Assembly: GCA_008933995.1 (NCBI GenBank)
Contig: WARS01000054.1
Location: 2,719,001 to 2,783,000 of the forward strand
Length of the DNA: 64,000 nucleotides
Reading direction: 5' to 3'
From: Datnioides undecimradiatus
Lineage: Eukaryota > Chordata > Actinopteri > Lobotiformes > Datnioididae
In this document: positions 30,425 through 42,609 of the stretch, piece by piece
Numbering within the stretch: the first letter of the stretch is position 1
How the letters are laid out: each line of letters begins with the position of its first letter
Notes under the pieces: model-generated
Seen by the model: only the letters and a program-made list of their open reading frames with translations
What the model was told of the DNA's origin: nothing
Databases searched by the model: none
Made by a program: the position numbers and the translations under genes

Positions 30425-30425
<1 letters not shown>

Positions 30426-30481
<56 letters not shown>
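30426..30481. repeat. compound (CA)n(TA)n microsatellite
   Basis: About 23 CA units running directly into TATATATATA, some 640 bases upstream of the sntb2 start codon. Confidence 0.95.
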
Positions 30482-30625
30482 CTGATCCCAGATCCCACAC
30501 CACGCGTGGCACAGAGACAGATGCAGGACAATGTGAGCTCAGCGTGCACTGAGGAAACTACAAGCTCACATTCCACTGCATCAGCACCACTGCTGACTGT
30601 TTGCTTTACAAACTAATGTCGAGAA

Positions 30626-30645
30626 ACACACACACACACACACAC
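30626..30645. repeat. (AC)10 microsatellite
   Basis: A short pure AC run. Confidence 0.9.
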
Positions 30646-30876
30646 AACCAGAGACACACACATTAGTTAGTAACACAAAGTCCTTCCAAAGTCCGCGCTC
30701 TCAACGCGAGTCGCGTTGGTCCACTCAAAGAACATTGATAAATAAAGTGACCATAATTGTGCGCTCTTATTTTGAAAGTATAATCAAATAACTTCCTGTT
30801 TTGTTCGCTCAAGTTCGCCGTTGACTCTGCTTGTCTGTCTGAGGACTGAACTCCGAGCCGGATGACAGGCAGAGAC

Positions 30877-30950
30877 AGCCAATAGACAAGTGGACCTGAA
30901 GATTATTTATTCATGATGACAGGGGCGGGGCGGCCATGGACGCATTATAG
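30877..30950. promoter_or_regulatory. CCAAT / GC-box cluster upstream of sntb2
   Basis: AGCCAATAG at 30877-30885, GGGGCGGGGCGG at 30922-30933 and CATTATAG at 30943-30950. The order looks promoter-like for plus-strand transcription, but no gene is visible downstream on that strand. It may be a distal element for sntb2. Confidence 0.3.
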
Positions 30951-33172
30951 ATCCGCTGGCTGGGGACAAAGCCTTCTTAAGTTCACTCGCTGGGCCGCCC
31001 GCATTAATGGATGCTGCTGCCCTGCTCCTGTAACCCGCTGATTACATATTCTGCAGGTTTAATGCACTTCCCATCAGTAAAGAGTCAACATAACCGCTCT
31101 CTCGGTGAGTTTAACTATCATGCAAACTGTCAAGATGATCAGTTGGCAAATCAAACCTGTGTTCATCATCCTCAAAGTTAATACCGGCTTTATGTGCTCA
31201 GCCATGATGATTTGGCCCTTTCCACAGCTGCTCTAGTAGCAGTCTTTTAGTATCTGCTGGTTTACCTCTCCACATGAGTAAACTGTTTCATTCATAAGCT
31301 CTCCAGTTTATTCAGTCCCATAATACAATGTAGTGATCAGAGGGAAAGTAAAGCTGTGATGTTGGGATGACAAAACATTTCTAGAAGAACACTTCAGAGC
31401 TCATGACAAGCCTGTCATCTCTGGCTTTTTAATATCAGACCAATATTTCCTCCCTTAGGCCATCCCAGCGAGCACTTCAGAGGTTTTGTCTATGATAATG
31501 ATGAAAACAACATTTGAATTACAAATGTTTAATGCTGGGATCTCAGAGTAGTTCTCCTGAGCTCATGAAATAACCTGTGATCACGATTCAACAGCACATC
31601 GGAAACATTTAACCATCTCCTCTGTGACCTGCTGCTGACAAGCGACTGTTTGAGACGACAGGTGGCCAGCCAGTTTAATGTTTGTATTGATGCTTTTACA
31701 TTAATGCAGTTTATTGAGTAGTTTCTCGATGTAGAACAGTCAGAGACGTCACTCAGCTGCAGGAGCGTGGACACATTGAATGAACCATGTCTTCAGATTA
31801 TAAATAACTACTCTTCACACACACACACACAGAGTCACAACATGGGTTCTCTCTTCATGTGCCTTTGTTCTTCACCACCAGCAGAGCTGCGGCAGAGTCG
31901 CATCTGTGAGCGTTTTACCAAGTGGACAGTTTAACCTCCATTCATTTTCTATGACGGGCGCTCAGCTGCTGGAACCTGCAATGTTGGACCAGTTCTTTTT
32001 ACACAGAAACAGACAAAGTGCTGCAGAAGCTTCCTGCCAAAGAAGATGGGATATCTGAAACACCTGTCGGTTGAAACTAATACCATTTAAGCTTCAGTTA
32101 GGCCAAACCTGAACATCATAACACTGCATTCATGTTAGCTGGGTGACTTTTTCATTGTTACAGTCCAAAATTAAAAAGAGAATCTATCTTGTGTGAACAG
32201 GGTTAATGAGGGTTAATGGAAACGCTTACTTGTTTGTTCACAGGACTTGTTAATGAGCCCAGATGTGAGAAAGATAATAAAATATAGTTATGAATCTGAA
32301 CCAAATTAATCAGATTACAGACATGCTGGCAGGGTGGAAGCATAACTAGTTTGTTGCCCCCTTCCCAGAAATTGGCTGCCTTGAACCTGATGCCTGGCTG
32401 AATACCTGAAGTGAAAAGATATTTATGCTGATCATCAATCTGCAACGCCAACTACTGTTCCTAATCTCACAATCAGGTTAGTAACCTTTAGTTAGAGAAT
32501 GCAGTAACGAATGCTGTACTACAAAGCTTGGAGCTGGATGATCCAGTGGGCCTGGAACTGGGAAGAGATCCTGAAACATGTTTTACATTAGAAATTATTG
32601 GGAGCAGGACGTCCACTGAGGGGACTGTGGTAGGGCGGCCTAGGTCCTCTCAGCCTGACCCCTGACATATACATGACGTTAAAATGACAGGTTCTTCACT
32701 GAAAATCAGAGGAAAACAGATGATGCAAACAATCTGTAGAAATATTGCCTCACATTAAGAAACAATATATGCTGTAGATACCATCCATACCATCTTAATC
32801 CAAAGAAGCCAGTTATCACCTGATTTGTAATCTGGACCACTCCCCTGCCTGGTTCTTCAATCCTTTGTGGTTGTTCCTTAGACTGATAAATTCCAAATTT
32901 TGTTCATTTCTTTGATTAGAAATGCTTTTCTTTGTCATTTTCATCAAACGTTAAGTGGATTCATTTGCAAATAGTTTTACATATTTAATATTTACAGATG
33001 GGAGTTTCTTCCAAGGACGAATAAGAAATGAAATAGAAACGATGTGTATTTATTTATGAAGTGCAGCTCTGTGACCGCTAAAGCCGTTGTGTGGCAGCAC
33101 AGGCTGAACACAGCAGGCAGAAGGGAAGAGTAAAACTCGCAGACCCAGCACTGGTCGTGTTTGTCATTAGGT

Positions 33173-33178
33173 TTTATT
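33173..33178 (-). terminator. spire2: spire2 distal poly(A) signal
   Basis: AATAAA on the minus strand, followed by GTGCTGGGTCTG about 25 bases on. Confidence 0.4.
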
Positions 33179-34059
33179 GCAGTTGAGGTTTACTTAGTGT
33201 TTACAAAACCAGAGCAGATTGCAAGCGTCCATGGGGAGTGAGAGAGGCGGGAGTTTCATCTGCTCGCTTTACATCAGCATCGTCATGCTGTGTCAGTTAA
33301 AGGTGCAGTCTGCAGCTTCACCCCGTTACATTCAAAGTGTCGCCGCTATCATACCTCACCCCAGGCCTACCTGGGACTTTAGAAGCTATAAATGCAAAAG
33401 AGGCCTGGTTATGCAGCAGCCACTTGTTACAAATCCCTTTGTGGATGATTAAAAATAAATGTTACGAGCTTATCATGTCACACTCTGTTTCTGTGTCTCT
33501 AAATTACATTCAGAACAAAAACAAGGCAACCACAGAGGGCTAAAATGCTAGGGTTACATGTTGATTCTATGCTGCATAGCATTTATCCTCCTCAAACAAG
33601 CACCGTCCAACCCCACCTCCACCTTTTCACTCTCACAGTGTATCCTCCCCCACCCACCAGTGCTTTCCTCATCTGCCCTCTGCTCCCACATGCTTGCCTC
33701 CCAGCAGCCGTGAGCACCAGGGAGTGAAGCCGTGGTGCTGTAGATAAGGCAGATACAGGCCGAACTGCTTCTCACTCAAACCTTGTAGTAAATGACCAAG
33801 AGGACTCTGTGATTGTGTGTGTTTGTATGTGCGTGTGTGTGAGCACAGCTGCTGGACAAGATGGAGACATATGGAAGATAATGTAGCTGTGACTGAGATG
33901 CTGGGTGAGGTGGTGGTGGTGGTTTAGAGTAGATTCTTACTAGAAAGGGTCCAACAGAGCTCAAGAAAATGGGTTTCTAGGTTTATATATTGTAGCATAA
34001 CCACCAAATAATGCGTTTAAATACTCCAACCCAGCAATATTCAATGGGGGACTGGACTA

Positions 34060-34065
34060 TTTATT
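34060..34065 (-). terminator. spire2: spire2 proximal poly(A) signal
   Basis: AATAAA on the minus strand, 180 bases after the stop codon, with a TTGCTGGGTTGG element downstream. Confidence 0.4.
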
Positions 34066-34244
34066 CTCATTTGTTATTTATAGTCATTCAAACTAATCAG
34101 CCGGCTCTTTGAGTCATTTCTTGTCGTCATGTGACCCTTAGAACCCTTACAGAACCCTACTTCTCTGTATGTGTGTGTGCACAGTGTATAGCATTGAGGA
34201 GTGCCTGTGTGTAGGCAGAAGGGTTAAAGTGTCAGTCAGTCTGC

Positions 34245-34641
34245 TCATTGGTTCACATTGTTGGTGGTCTTGGTGTGAAGCTGCGGCGAGGGAGACGACG
34301 ATGATGCGTGAAGCTGCTGCTGTTGATGATGGGACTGGGGAAGGAGCTTGGGGTGACACTGTGGGTGAGGTGGAGGGTGACACTGAGGGTCTGGTTGAGG
34401 ACAAGTCTCGAAGTGGGACTGACGTTGCAGCTGTGGCCTCTGAACAACAGCAGCAGCAGCAGCAGCTCTGGCCTCCCTCTTGGGAGTGTTGTTGAGGATG
34501 TCTAGGCTCCGGCGACTGGAGGAAATGACATCAGCGATGAATTTGGTGCATTCAGCGCAGACGTCGCGCAGCGTGCAGCCGTGAGCGTACAGGTGGGGGA
34601 ACTCCTCCTCTACTGAGCGGCGGGACAAGCTGCGCAGGGAC
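34245..34641 (-). CDS. spire2: spire2 exon 15 (FYVE-like end and low-complexity tail)
   Basis: Encodes residues 671-802. The conserved part is [20 protein letters not shown] to [12 protein letters not shown], including the last zinc-ligand cysteines. It is followed by a poly-Ala run and a Gln/His/Pro/Ser-rich tail to TGA at 34247-34245. The acceptor is cctctgcag. Confidence 0.85.
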
Positions 34642-37600
34642 CTGCAGAGGTGCATGGAGGATTCAGAAGTTTCATAATTTATATTAATATGGATGTCTCA
34701 CATCTCATGCTTAAATTCTGTTTACCTATCGTCTGATTAGCAGCTAAGGTACAACAGCTAGTTTCTTAGCTGACAGTTATCAGGCAAGCTAACCTGAAGA
34801 GCTGCTGGGGCCATAGACTCTATATAAAACAGTCTTTAGTTGTGACTGAGTAGCATTAGCATTTGTCATTACTCGCTAGCATGTCAGCATTTAGTTAAGC
34901 AGCCACTGTGATTGGCTGAGAAACCTGCACCTATGCACCACATCAATGGTTTCTCCAACATTTTTGTGTAATTCCCATCATTTGTCCCACATTTGTCCCA
35001 CAGTCAGCTGATAGGATTTCTGCTTTTGGATGTTTTATTACAGAAAGTCTGTGCTGCTTTGATTTTGGCAACATATTATTATTATCACTGCATGTAATTA
35101 ATATAATTCTCCCCTGTGAAGGCCTCTTGGATTATTTAGTCTTTGTCCTCATTTTGTGGTTACTCTACTCTTTACAGTTGCAAAAATACATTAAAATACA
35201 TCACTTTGTTATTATTACGTTTATGCACTTTATTACATTATTGCACCACTTATGATTTAATATCTAGTTGTGGCAGCATTTTAAAAAGGGAACACAGATC
35301 AATGGTGACTCAACAGACACACACAAGTTGTAAATAGACTGTTGTTATATGGCACCTTTCACTCAAAGCGCTTCATACTACATGTCAGAATGCACCCAGT
35401 CACAAGCACTGATGATACAGTAAGTAAGTAGCATCATTCAGGATTCACGCACTGAAGGCTATTCTGCTGGAAGCAGTTTCAGCTGTCTTGCCCAAGGGCA
35501 CTTCAGCACGCAGCCTGGAGGAGCAGGAGATCGTACAATCAATCCTCTGATAGGCCGATGACCTGCTCTACCACTGAGCCACAGCTGCTGACTATGCCAA
35601 ATATGTGGTGTGCCTTATAGAGCTTATTGAAAAACACAGCATGAAAAATTGCATAACTAAAAACGAGTGACAGGGCGGGAGCATCGCAGCTACTAATGAA
35701 AAGATTAAGGTAATCTTTTCTGATTAGAAGAATGCTAACATTTGCTGTTATGAAAGCTACTATTTCTGTCCTGACTGCGCACAGTGGTGGTGATGACAGG
35801 TGTTAGACAGCACATCAGTGCAACACCACAACACCACCCCTGCATTCTCTCTCTCTCCATCCATCCCTCCATCCAGGTCTTAGACTCGCTTCCATGTATG
35901 TCTTGACACAGACACAGGGACTGAGGATATTAATGACAGCTGGGTAATTATTACATAATGAATGCTTAGAGGCCTCAGAAGAAGCACTGCACTGATTATA
36001 TAACCAAAGGAATGGGGGGGGGGGTTGACACTGGTGATTGGATTGAGTAGGCAATCTGCGATTGGTTGAGGTAAGTACAGAGGCTGTATCTGCTTAGGTT
36101 GGAGAAGGTTAGCAATCAGTGGCGTGAGGGAGGGGCAGACTTAAATAGATTTAAACTGTGTTCTTAACCCGAGGTGTGCGTTTGTCCTTGGACTGAACAA
36201 CCATCACGACCGGCTGAAAGGACCACGGAGGAACTGGGCCTGAGTCTGTGTCACAGGCTGGGAGTCCATCCAAATGTCAGGTGGACTTTACCTTGAGTGA
36301 ACTGTGAAATGACACACAGGCAAATGACTCGCATCGCCCTGAGCTGCCATCAGGTGAAGCGATAGCCTCCTCTGCTAACACGTTAATCGTCATGTATAGA
36401 AGAACAAGAGCATAAGGATGGAATGCTAGTAGACCCAGCAGGGCCATGTTCATGACTCCATGCCATATTAAAATATTAACACAGCAAAAAGATTATTTGG
36501 ATTTCAGTTGCAGCAGGTCTAGCAGTGGATTGCCCTCAGGATGAACTGTAATAACATTACTGGTCTACGGACTTTTCATCTAACACTTTCTAAACTAAAG
36601 TTTCTAATGAGTGAGCAATAAAATGATCTTACCTTCAGTCTGCTAGCAAGGCGAAAACATTGTTTATTGCAAAATAGATTTTACTCATTATCTTTTATTA
36701 AGACTCACGGGAACCTTTTGGGGCTCAGGGGGCATTTATGCAGTAATCTCTCACAGTCTCTGAAGGCTCCATAGACAAACACAGACTCACTTATAGACTT
36801 GGCTTTTGTGTCCATGGCCCTTTGGGGTACTGTGGAAGCCCACGGTGTACACAGGAATGTGGGCCATCTTCTTCGAGGGAATCTTCATCTGCCGCACAGG
36901 AAGAGGCACAGCAAGAATCGAACCGTGAGACAGACATAAACAGAAAGAGGAGGGTATCATGAGGTCACACAGCAGACTAGATGGCAAAATACTTTCATAC
37001 AAGTATTTGTGCAGAACAACCAAGAGATTTAAATGTACAAACACTAGGCACTGCACACACACACACACACACCGAATACACAAATCACACGATCACAAAT
37101 GAACGTATATCAAATAAATACACGGACACACCATCATTTTGGAACATAACACAAATGAGTCACAGCAACCCAACGACAGAACTCCACACGTAATTAAGAA
37201 CCACAAGAAGACACAAAAGGCCCAAATCTCAAACCTATTGAGCACAGAACCACACATCCAACACGACCTGGGACTGAGGCAACAAATCAAAACCAACAAA
37301 AGAACAACAGAAGAGTCGACGTCAACAGAAATACCAGCCGCTTCACCAGATGAGGTACTTGACAAAGTATAACAGCAATATTGCTTTAAATCGATTGTTT
37401 TACAAAGGAAAGTATAGTTTAAGAAGCACAGAAACCAGTTCATGAGAAGAAAACACATACTAGGATTCATTAACCTTACCTTTGCACTGCAGGAGCTGCA
37501 CACAGATCTGCAAGAGACGCATAAAACGAATGAATCCAGCTGCAGTCTGTGATCAATATCAGTTACCACTAACTCGAATTAGCTCGGGTACACATGGCAC

Positions 37601-40600
37601 CATGTTTGCATGTTTTACTGCCCACTGACATCATTAAAGTTTGCTTAAATGGAAATGTTGGTTCATTACAATGTTGTTGCCGACACCATTCTGGTCAGTG
37701 TATACTATATATAATGTTACTGATCAGGTCATTTACATTAACTGATTTTTAATTTAGTGCCTTGCCTCTCAGCCTGGAGGCTGGGCCCCACAGTGGGGTA
37801 ACAAGGAATTTAGTGGGCTGCCACACAGATGTGGAGAACAATGACATCGCCTGCACCAGTGGCATCATTTTCTTTGGTACGGACTTTACTGAGTCTGCCT
37901 GTGAGTTTAAAAGTGTACATGCACATTCATTTTTATGTGACAGTTTGGTCTGAGTTTGATCTTTATTTATATGTTGTAAGGTTAGTGTCTGAGTTAGTGT
38001 CTTTTCCCAAACACATCTTCAGGCTAAGATGACCATAAAATCCACTGTACAATCCCAGTTAAGTTTAAGAGTTGTTTCCCAAAAGCATCGTAACTGATGA
38101 CACTAATCGACACAATCATGAAGGAGCGACTCCTACACACGGGAAGGAGTAAGATGTTTATTTCTTTAGAAGCTCTAGAACCCCATTTATTAAGAAAGCA
38201 CAGTTTTACCCTGAACACTGATCTTCGGGATATTTAAAGTAAAACGAGACACATGTAGCGTTGAAGATCTGAGAACAGGGATATAAAACTACAAATTCAA
38301 CAGTTGATCAGCAGCTTCTGTCATCGGTGCTTCTTCCTCTCTTCTGACTGAAATGCTTCTTTCCTGATGCTGGTTATTTTCCAGGTTACATATCGTCTCT
38401 GGTCTTTTTTTAGTGCATGCGGTGTCTGTTACACACTTATCCTGTATACAGCAGGTCTAACGCTGAAATGACACAACCACATTGACAATGAAACTGGAAG
38501 CTATTTTACAGGTGAATATGCACAGTAAGAGTAAAGTGCATTCAGCATCATCACAGACAGCTGAAGCTCCAGCATCGGTGTGAGGTGTAGCTTCGGACAG
38601 TGAGTTCAGAAAGGTTCACAGGCTTAATGAAACACTCTTCCCTCTCAATTTGGGGATATTAGCAACCTGGGTGAATATGATGCCACATAAAAAAGTAGAT
38701 TTAGATTAGATTTTGCTTTGACTGCTTTTAGGCTCTGCAGTAACTTATGTGGACAGTGTAGGGGCTTTGAAACAGCATGTAGACCTTTATATTATAAAAT
38801 CAAATACATGAATTACAGTTTGCTTAATAAATAAAATATAAAAGGTAGTGAGAGCTGCTTTGGTGATACTCTGGACCTCACTGTTACCTAGGAACTTAGC
38901 CAACACCTTGGAGTAAACATCAAGTAGCATTTAAAGATAAATGTGGGAATCAGAAATTCCAAGCAGATGGGATGCAAGTTTGCTTTGATACCTTTTACAC
39001 AGTAAGCAGGTAGACGGCCATGAGAAGAGTGGGAACTTTACTTTGCAGCAGCAGCAGATCTGAGAACACACACACACACACACACACGCTTGCTGAGTCC
39101 ATTTACTGTAAACACAGCACCGTGGTAAACAGCAGTGAGGGGAATTCCGCTCTGTTACCTTGCCTTTCTTCAGGTTATTGTAGAGCTCTTTGCTCTGAAG
39201 AAACTTCTCCATCTCTGCTTTGACCAGCACTCGGCGCACGTTGATGACCTCATCCACCGTTAAGGCGAGACTCTCCACAGGGTGGCTGAACTCCTCCTGA
39301 ACACAGCAGAGGGGGGGGGGGGTCATCTGATTCATACTCAGTAGTGTGCTCTGAGCTGTACGCTGGGATTCCACTGTCACAGAGCTCAGTAAGAGGTGAA
39401 ACACTGCACTTCATGTATTATTTAGGCTATTTTAATTGTTCTGCTGTAGGCATTCTGAAGGGCATCACGTCTGTCATACATTTCAAACTGAGAATTTGGA
39501 CTCTAACAAGCTGTTTCAACTGCAACTCTATGTATAAAACAGCTGCACCTTGGATCTAGAGCCATTTAAAATGATGCATAAACCATTCAAACAAAGCAGC
39601 GTAAGGAGCCCTGTGATGTGTTTCCTACTCTCACTGAGCGTCAGACCTCAGACTTCCTATCCAGCTCAATGATGGTTTGACCTCTTCCTGCAGGCTGGTG
39701 GGAGCTGTGTCTGAGGGGAGACGTATATTCTGCAAGCTGAAGGGAATAATATTAGAGTTACCTGTTTATAAAAGGGACACATGAGCATAATAATATAATC
39801 CAGCACATAAGCCTGCTGCAGGTCCTGCCTTTGTGAGGCTTACGATGTTAAGGTCTTAATAACACTGTGTCAGAGGCTATAGTCTTTTGTATACTGCAGT
39901 TCTCCAGTGTATGGGTGGCTATGGAAGCCTGTAGGGGCCTTTAAATCAGAGCTGAGAATCCTCTCCATTAAAGCTGCGCTCATCATTTTGACTAAGGACA
40001 GTGTAAAAGGTGTCATTTGTAGTGATTTAACCACCGGCTTTGCCAGTCACCTCAGCTTCACTGAGCATCCAAACGTCTTTCAACGCATTATGTTTTTGCA
40101 GCCAGGAACTTTATAGTTTTGGTTGAATCTGCTCTCCACAGCACGCATGTCAAGTTAGAGACTAGGTTCATGGAGCTTCAGCAGACATATACTTTCCTGG
40201 AGAGTTGGTGGAGACCAAAACAGAACTATGAGGAGATGAACTGCATCCATTAGGAAAACCAAATGCTAATATCTTCATACAGAGAGAACAGCTACTAAAT
40301 GAACCTGGTGGTGAGACAAAGGTAAAGTAGTTTGTCAACTACAGACGTTGACTTGTTTCAATGATTTTCTGAAATAAGGGTCATTTATCTTTATCTCTCA
40401 GGACTCGACAGATAACTCTGACTTGACTGTTTCTATAGTACATCATTTCCTTTACCAGTTTGATCACTGACACAGACTGTGATTCTAACTCACCATCCAC
40501 TGGTGCTCGTCTCCAGCTCTGGAGCCAGACGCCGTTTCTGACACTTCTGTGGTCTCGTCGACTGAACTGAGGGAGAGGCGGGCCGGAGAGGGTGGCGCCC

Positions 40601-42574
40601 AGCCGTGAACTGGGAAGGAAGCTGGGGTGAGGAAAATGATGAAAAGCGAGAGAGACGGAGAGGAAATGATGAGAGTTTATCAGGGGAACTAAATCCGACC
40701 GAATCAAATGAGGACAGTGTCTGAGAGGGAATGAGAGGAGGCCACAAATCCCAGTCTAACAGCTCCATGAATTACACATCAGCCTCTTTCATTCGGCTCC
40801 GGCTCAGATGTCAGCCCTACAGAGCGCTTGTCGATCGACTCTAACACCGTCATGTTTTATTCATCTGATTTCAGAGAAGAGATCCAGCTCATGCCGCTAC
40901 ATCTGTAACTTAGATCACAGTGAGAGGTCTGCTCAGCGGCTGGTCTAAATGTGGAGCTCAGAGGAGGCTCAGTTAACCAAAGGTGGGTGGGGGTTAAAAA
41001 CAGACCACACACCGGGTGCCTCTTCGATCCTGCAAATGGAAGGTGTCAATTTGGCTCTAATGGAAAGCAAACAGGCCGGGAGGAAGGCTGGAACAGGCCG
41101 GTAAACATCATCAGTACATATAATTTGGATCAGCTGCCGATGACAGCCGGGGCTTACAGGCTTACAGCCTCACATTCACACCGTTTAGGCTGGGGAGTCC
41201 CCTGTTGGCAAAGTCATGTACTACATAATAAATCTCCATCCAGCTATTATACAGCCATGTCCAGGCCTGTGGCATGCAGCTGCGTGGATCGGCCTGCAGG
41301 ACTGAAGTCAGGATTGTTGTTCAATTAGCCGTGAACATGCACGGCCGGGCTGCTAATGCATATATCACGGCCATCAAACGGATAACGTCCTCCCCGCGGC
41401 TTATATGCTGCACACGCTTCAAACCCATTAGCGTCTACCCTCCTTCACTCAGTTAGACTTTATCAGCACATCTTTATATTTGATTAGAATCCATCGCCAA
41501 ACTCCCAGCAGCCAGATGTGATTCCTGTCAGCTCCCTGTCAGCCAGAGCTGTACGGACTTCAGCACCGTGGACCGACACATTATCCCGCTTTTATTTCAG
41601 TGAGCTAACTGTAATTCAGTGAGGCCGAAGCTTCGTGTATAAAGCTGACGACAGGTTGGTTGCAGCAGGGACATCATGTCTCCACAACACATTGCATTGG
41701 AGGATGTAACCTTTTATAGAACCTTTTATAATATTGAATAGACTGCTGAATAGATTGTATGGTTGAAATGTATATTTTTAATAATGGAAGTAGGTTAGTG
41801 TTGGGTTTTGCCATGACTTTCCAGGTAGTGCACAACTGTTCCTTCCTCCCTCAGGCCAGACGAGCTGGAAACTTTAAAAGCACGTTCAGACTGCTGGCCA
41901 CTGAATTGATGATCAGAGTTCACTCAGTTTAACTGTTTGTTCAGGCCTGGGTTTGATGTCAGCTTTGACCAAATTACATGTACAAATATCCAAATCTGCA
42001 GCGCACTAATCCACACATGAGGATAAAACCAGTACAGACTGTGCTGCAGTGTAACTGGCACTGTGTCTCCCTCTGTGGGAGGAGGATTACCACTGCAGCT
42101 CGTGTGAATCATCTCCCGCAGAGGGCCAAGAGGCTGCAGGCTTTCATAGCAGGCTAACGCTACAGCAGCTGGTGTCTCCAATCATTGTCTTTCGGCCAGA
42201 GAGAAGAGAATCTGACTAATGACACAAGCTGCTGCAGCGTTTGGTTGGGACGTATGAACTGCAGATTCCTGAACTTCAATTAAAAACACTTCAATGACAG
42301 GAGACAGTCTGACACAGCCCTGGTCTGTTCTGTGCTGCAGTAAACCCTGACAGTGTGACCGGGAGCCGGCTTGATTTCAGTGACATCTGGTGGAAGGCCA
42401 GTGATCAGTTTGATAATGTTTTATGTTTACAGCGCCATGTGTTTATTTATAATGCATTATACTGGAAGCTGAGAGACCTCCATGGAGATTCTAATGCAGA
42501 GAGATTCTGTTCAACCTGAACCGTACTGGGGACACTAGGAGCACGAGGATCATAAAAGGAATTGAATGGAAATA

Positions 42575-42609
<35 letters not shown>

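Larger units (their letters stand above)
29788..33150. other. intergenic region between sntb2 and spire2
   Basis: Holds the CpG-containing 5' flank of sntb2, a compound (CA)n(TA)n repeat at 30426-30481, a second CA run at 30626-30645, and a CCAAT/GC-box/AT-box cluster at 30877-30950. From 31000 to 33150 I see no gene, element or strong motif. Confidence 0.5.
33150..34244 (-). other. spire2: spire2 3' untranslated region
   Basis: Downstream of the spire2 stop. Minus-strand AATAAA signals occur at 34060-34065 and 33173-33178, either of which could be used, giving a UTR of about 0.2 or 1.1 kb. No other gene is seen. Confidence 0.5.

Noticed and set aside
37093-37569. 158-codon minus-strand frame
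   Set aside because: Only the 28 nt of spire2 exon 13 within it are coding. The rest is intron read-through.
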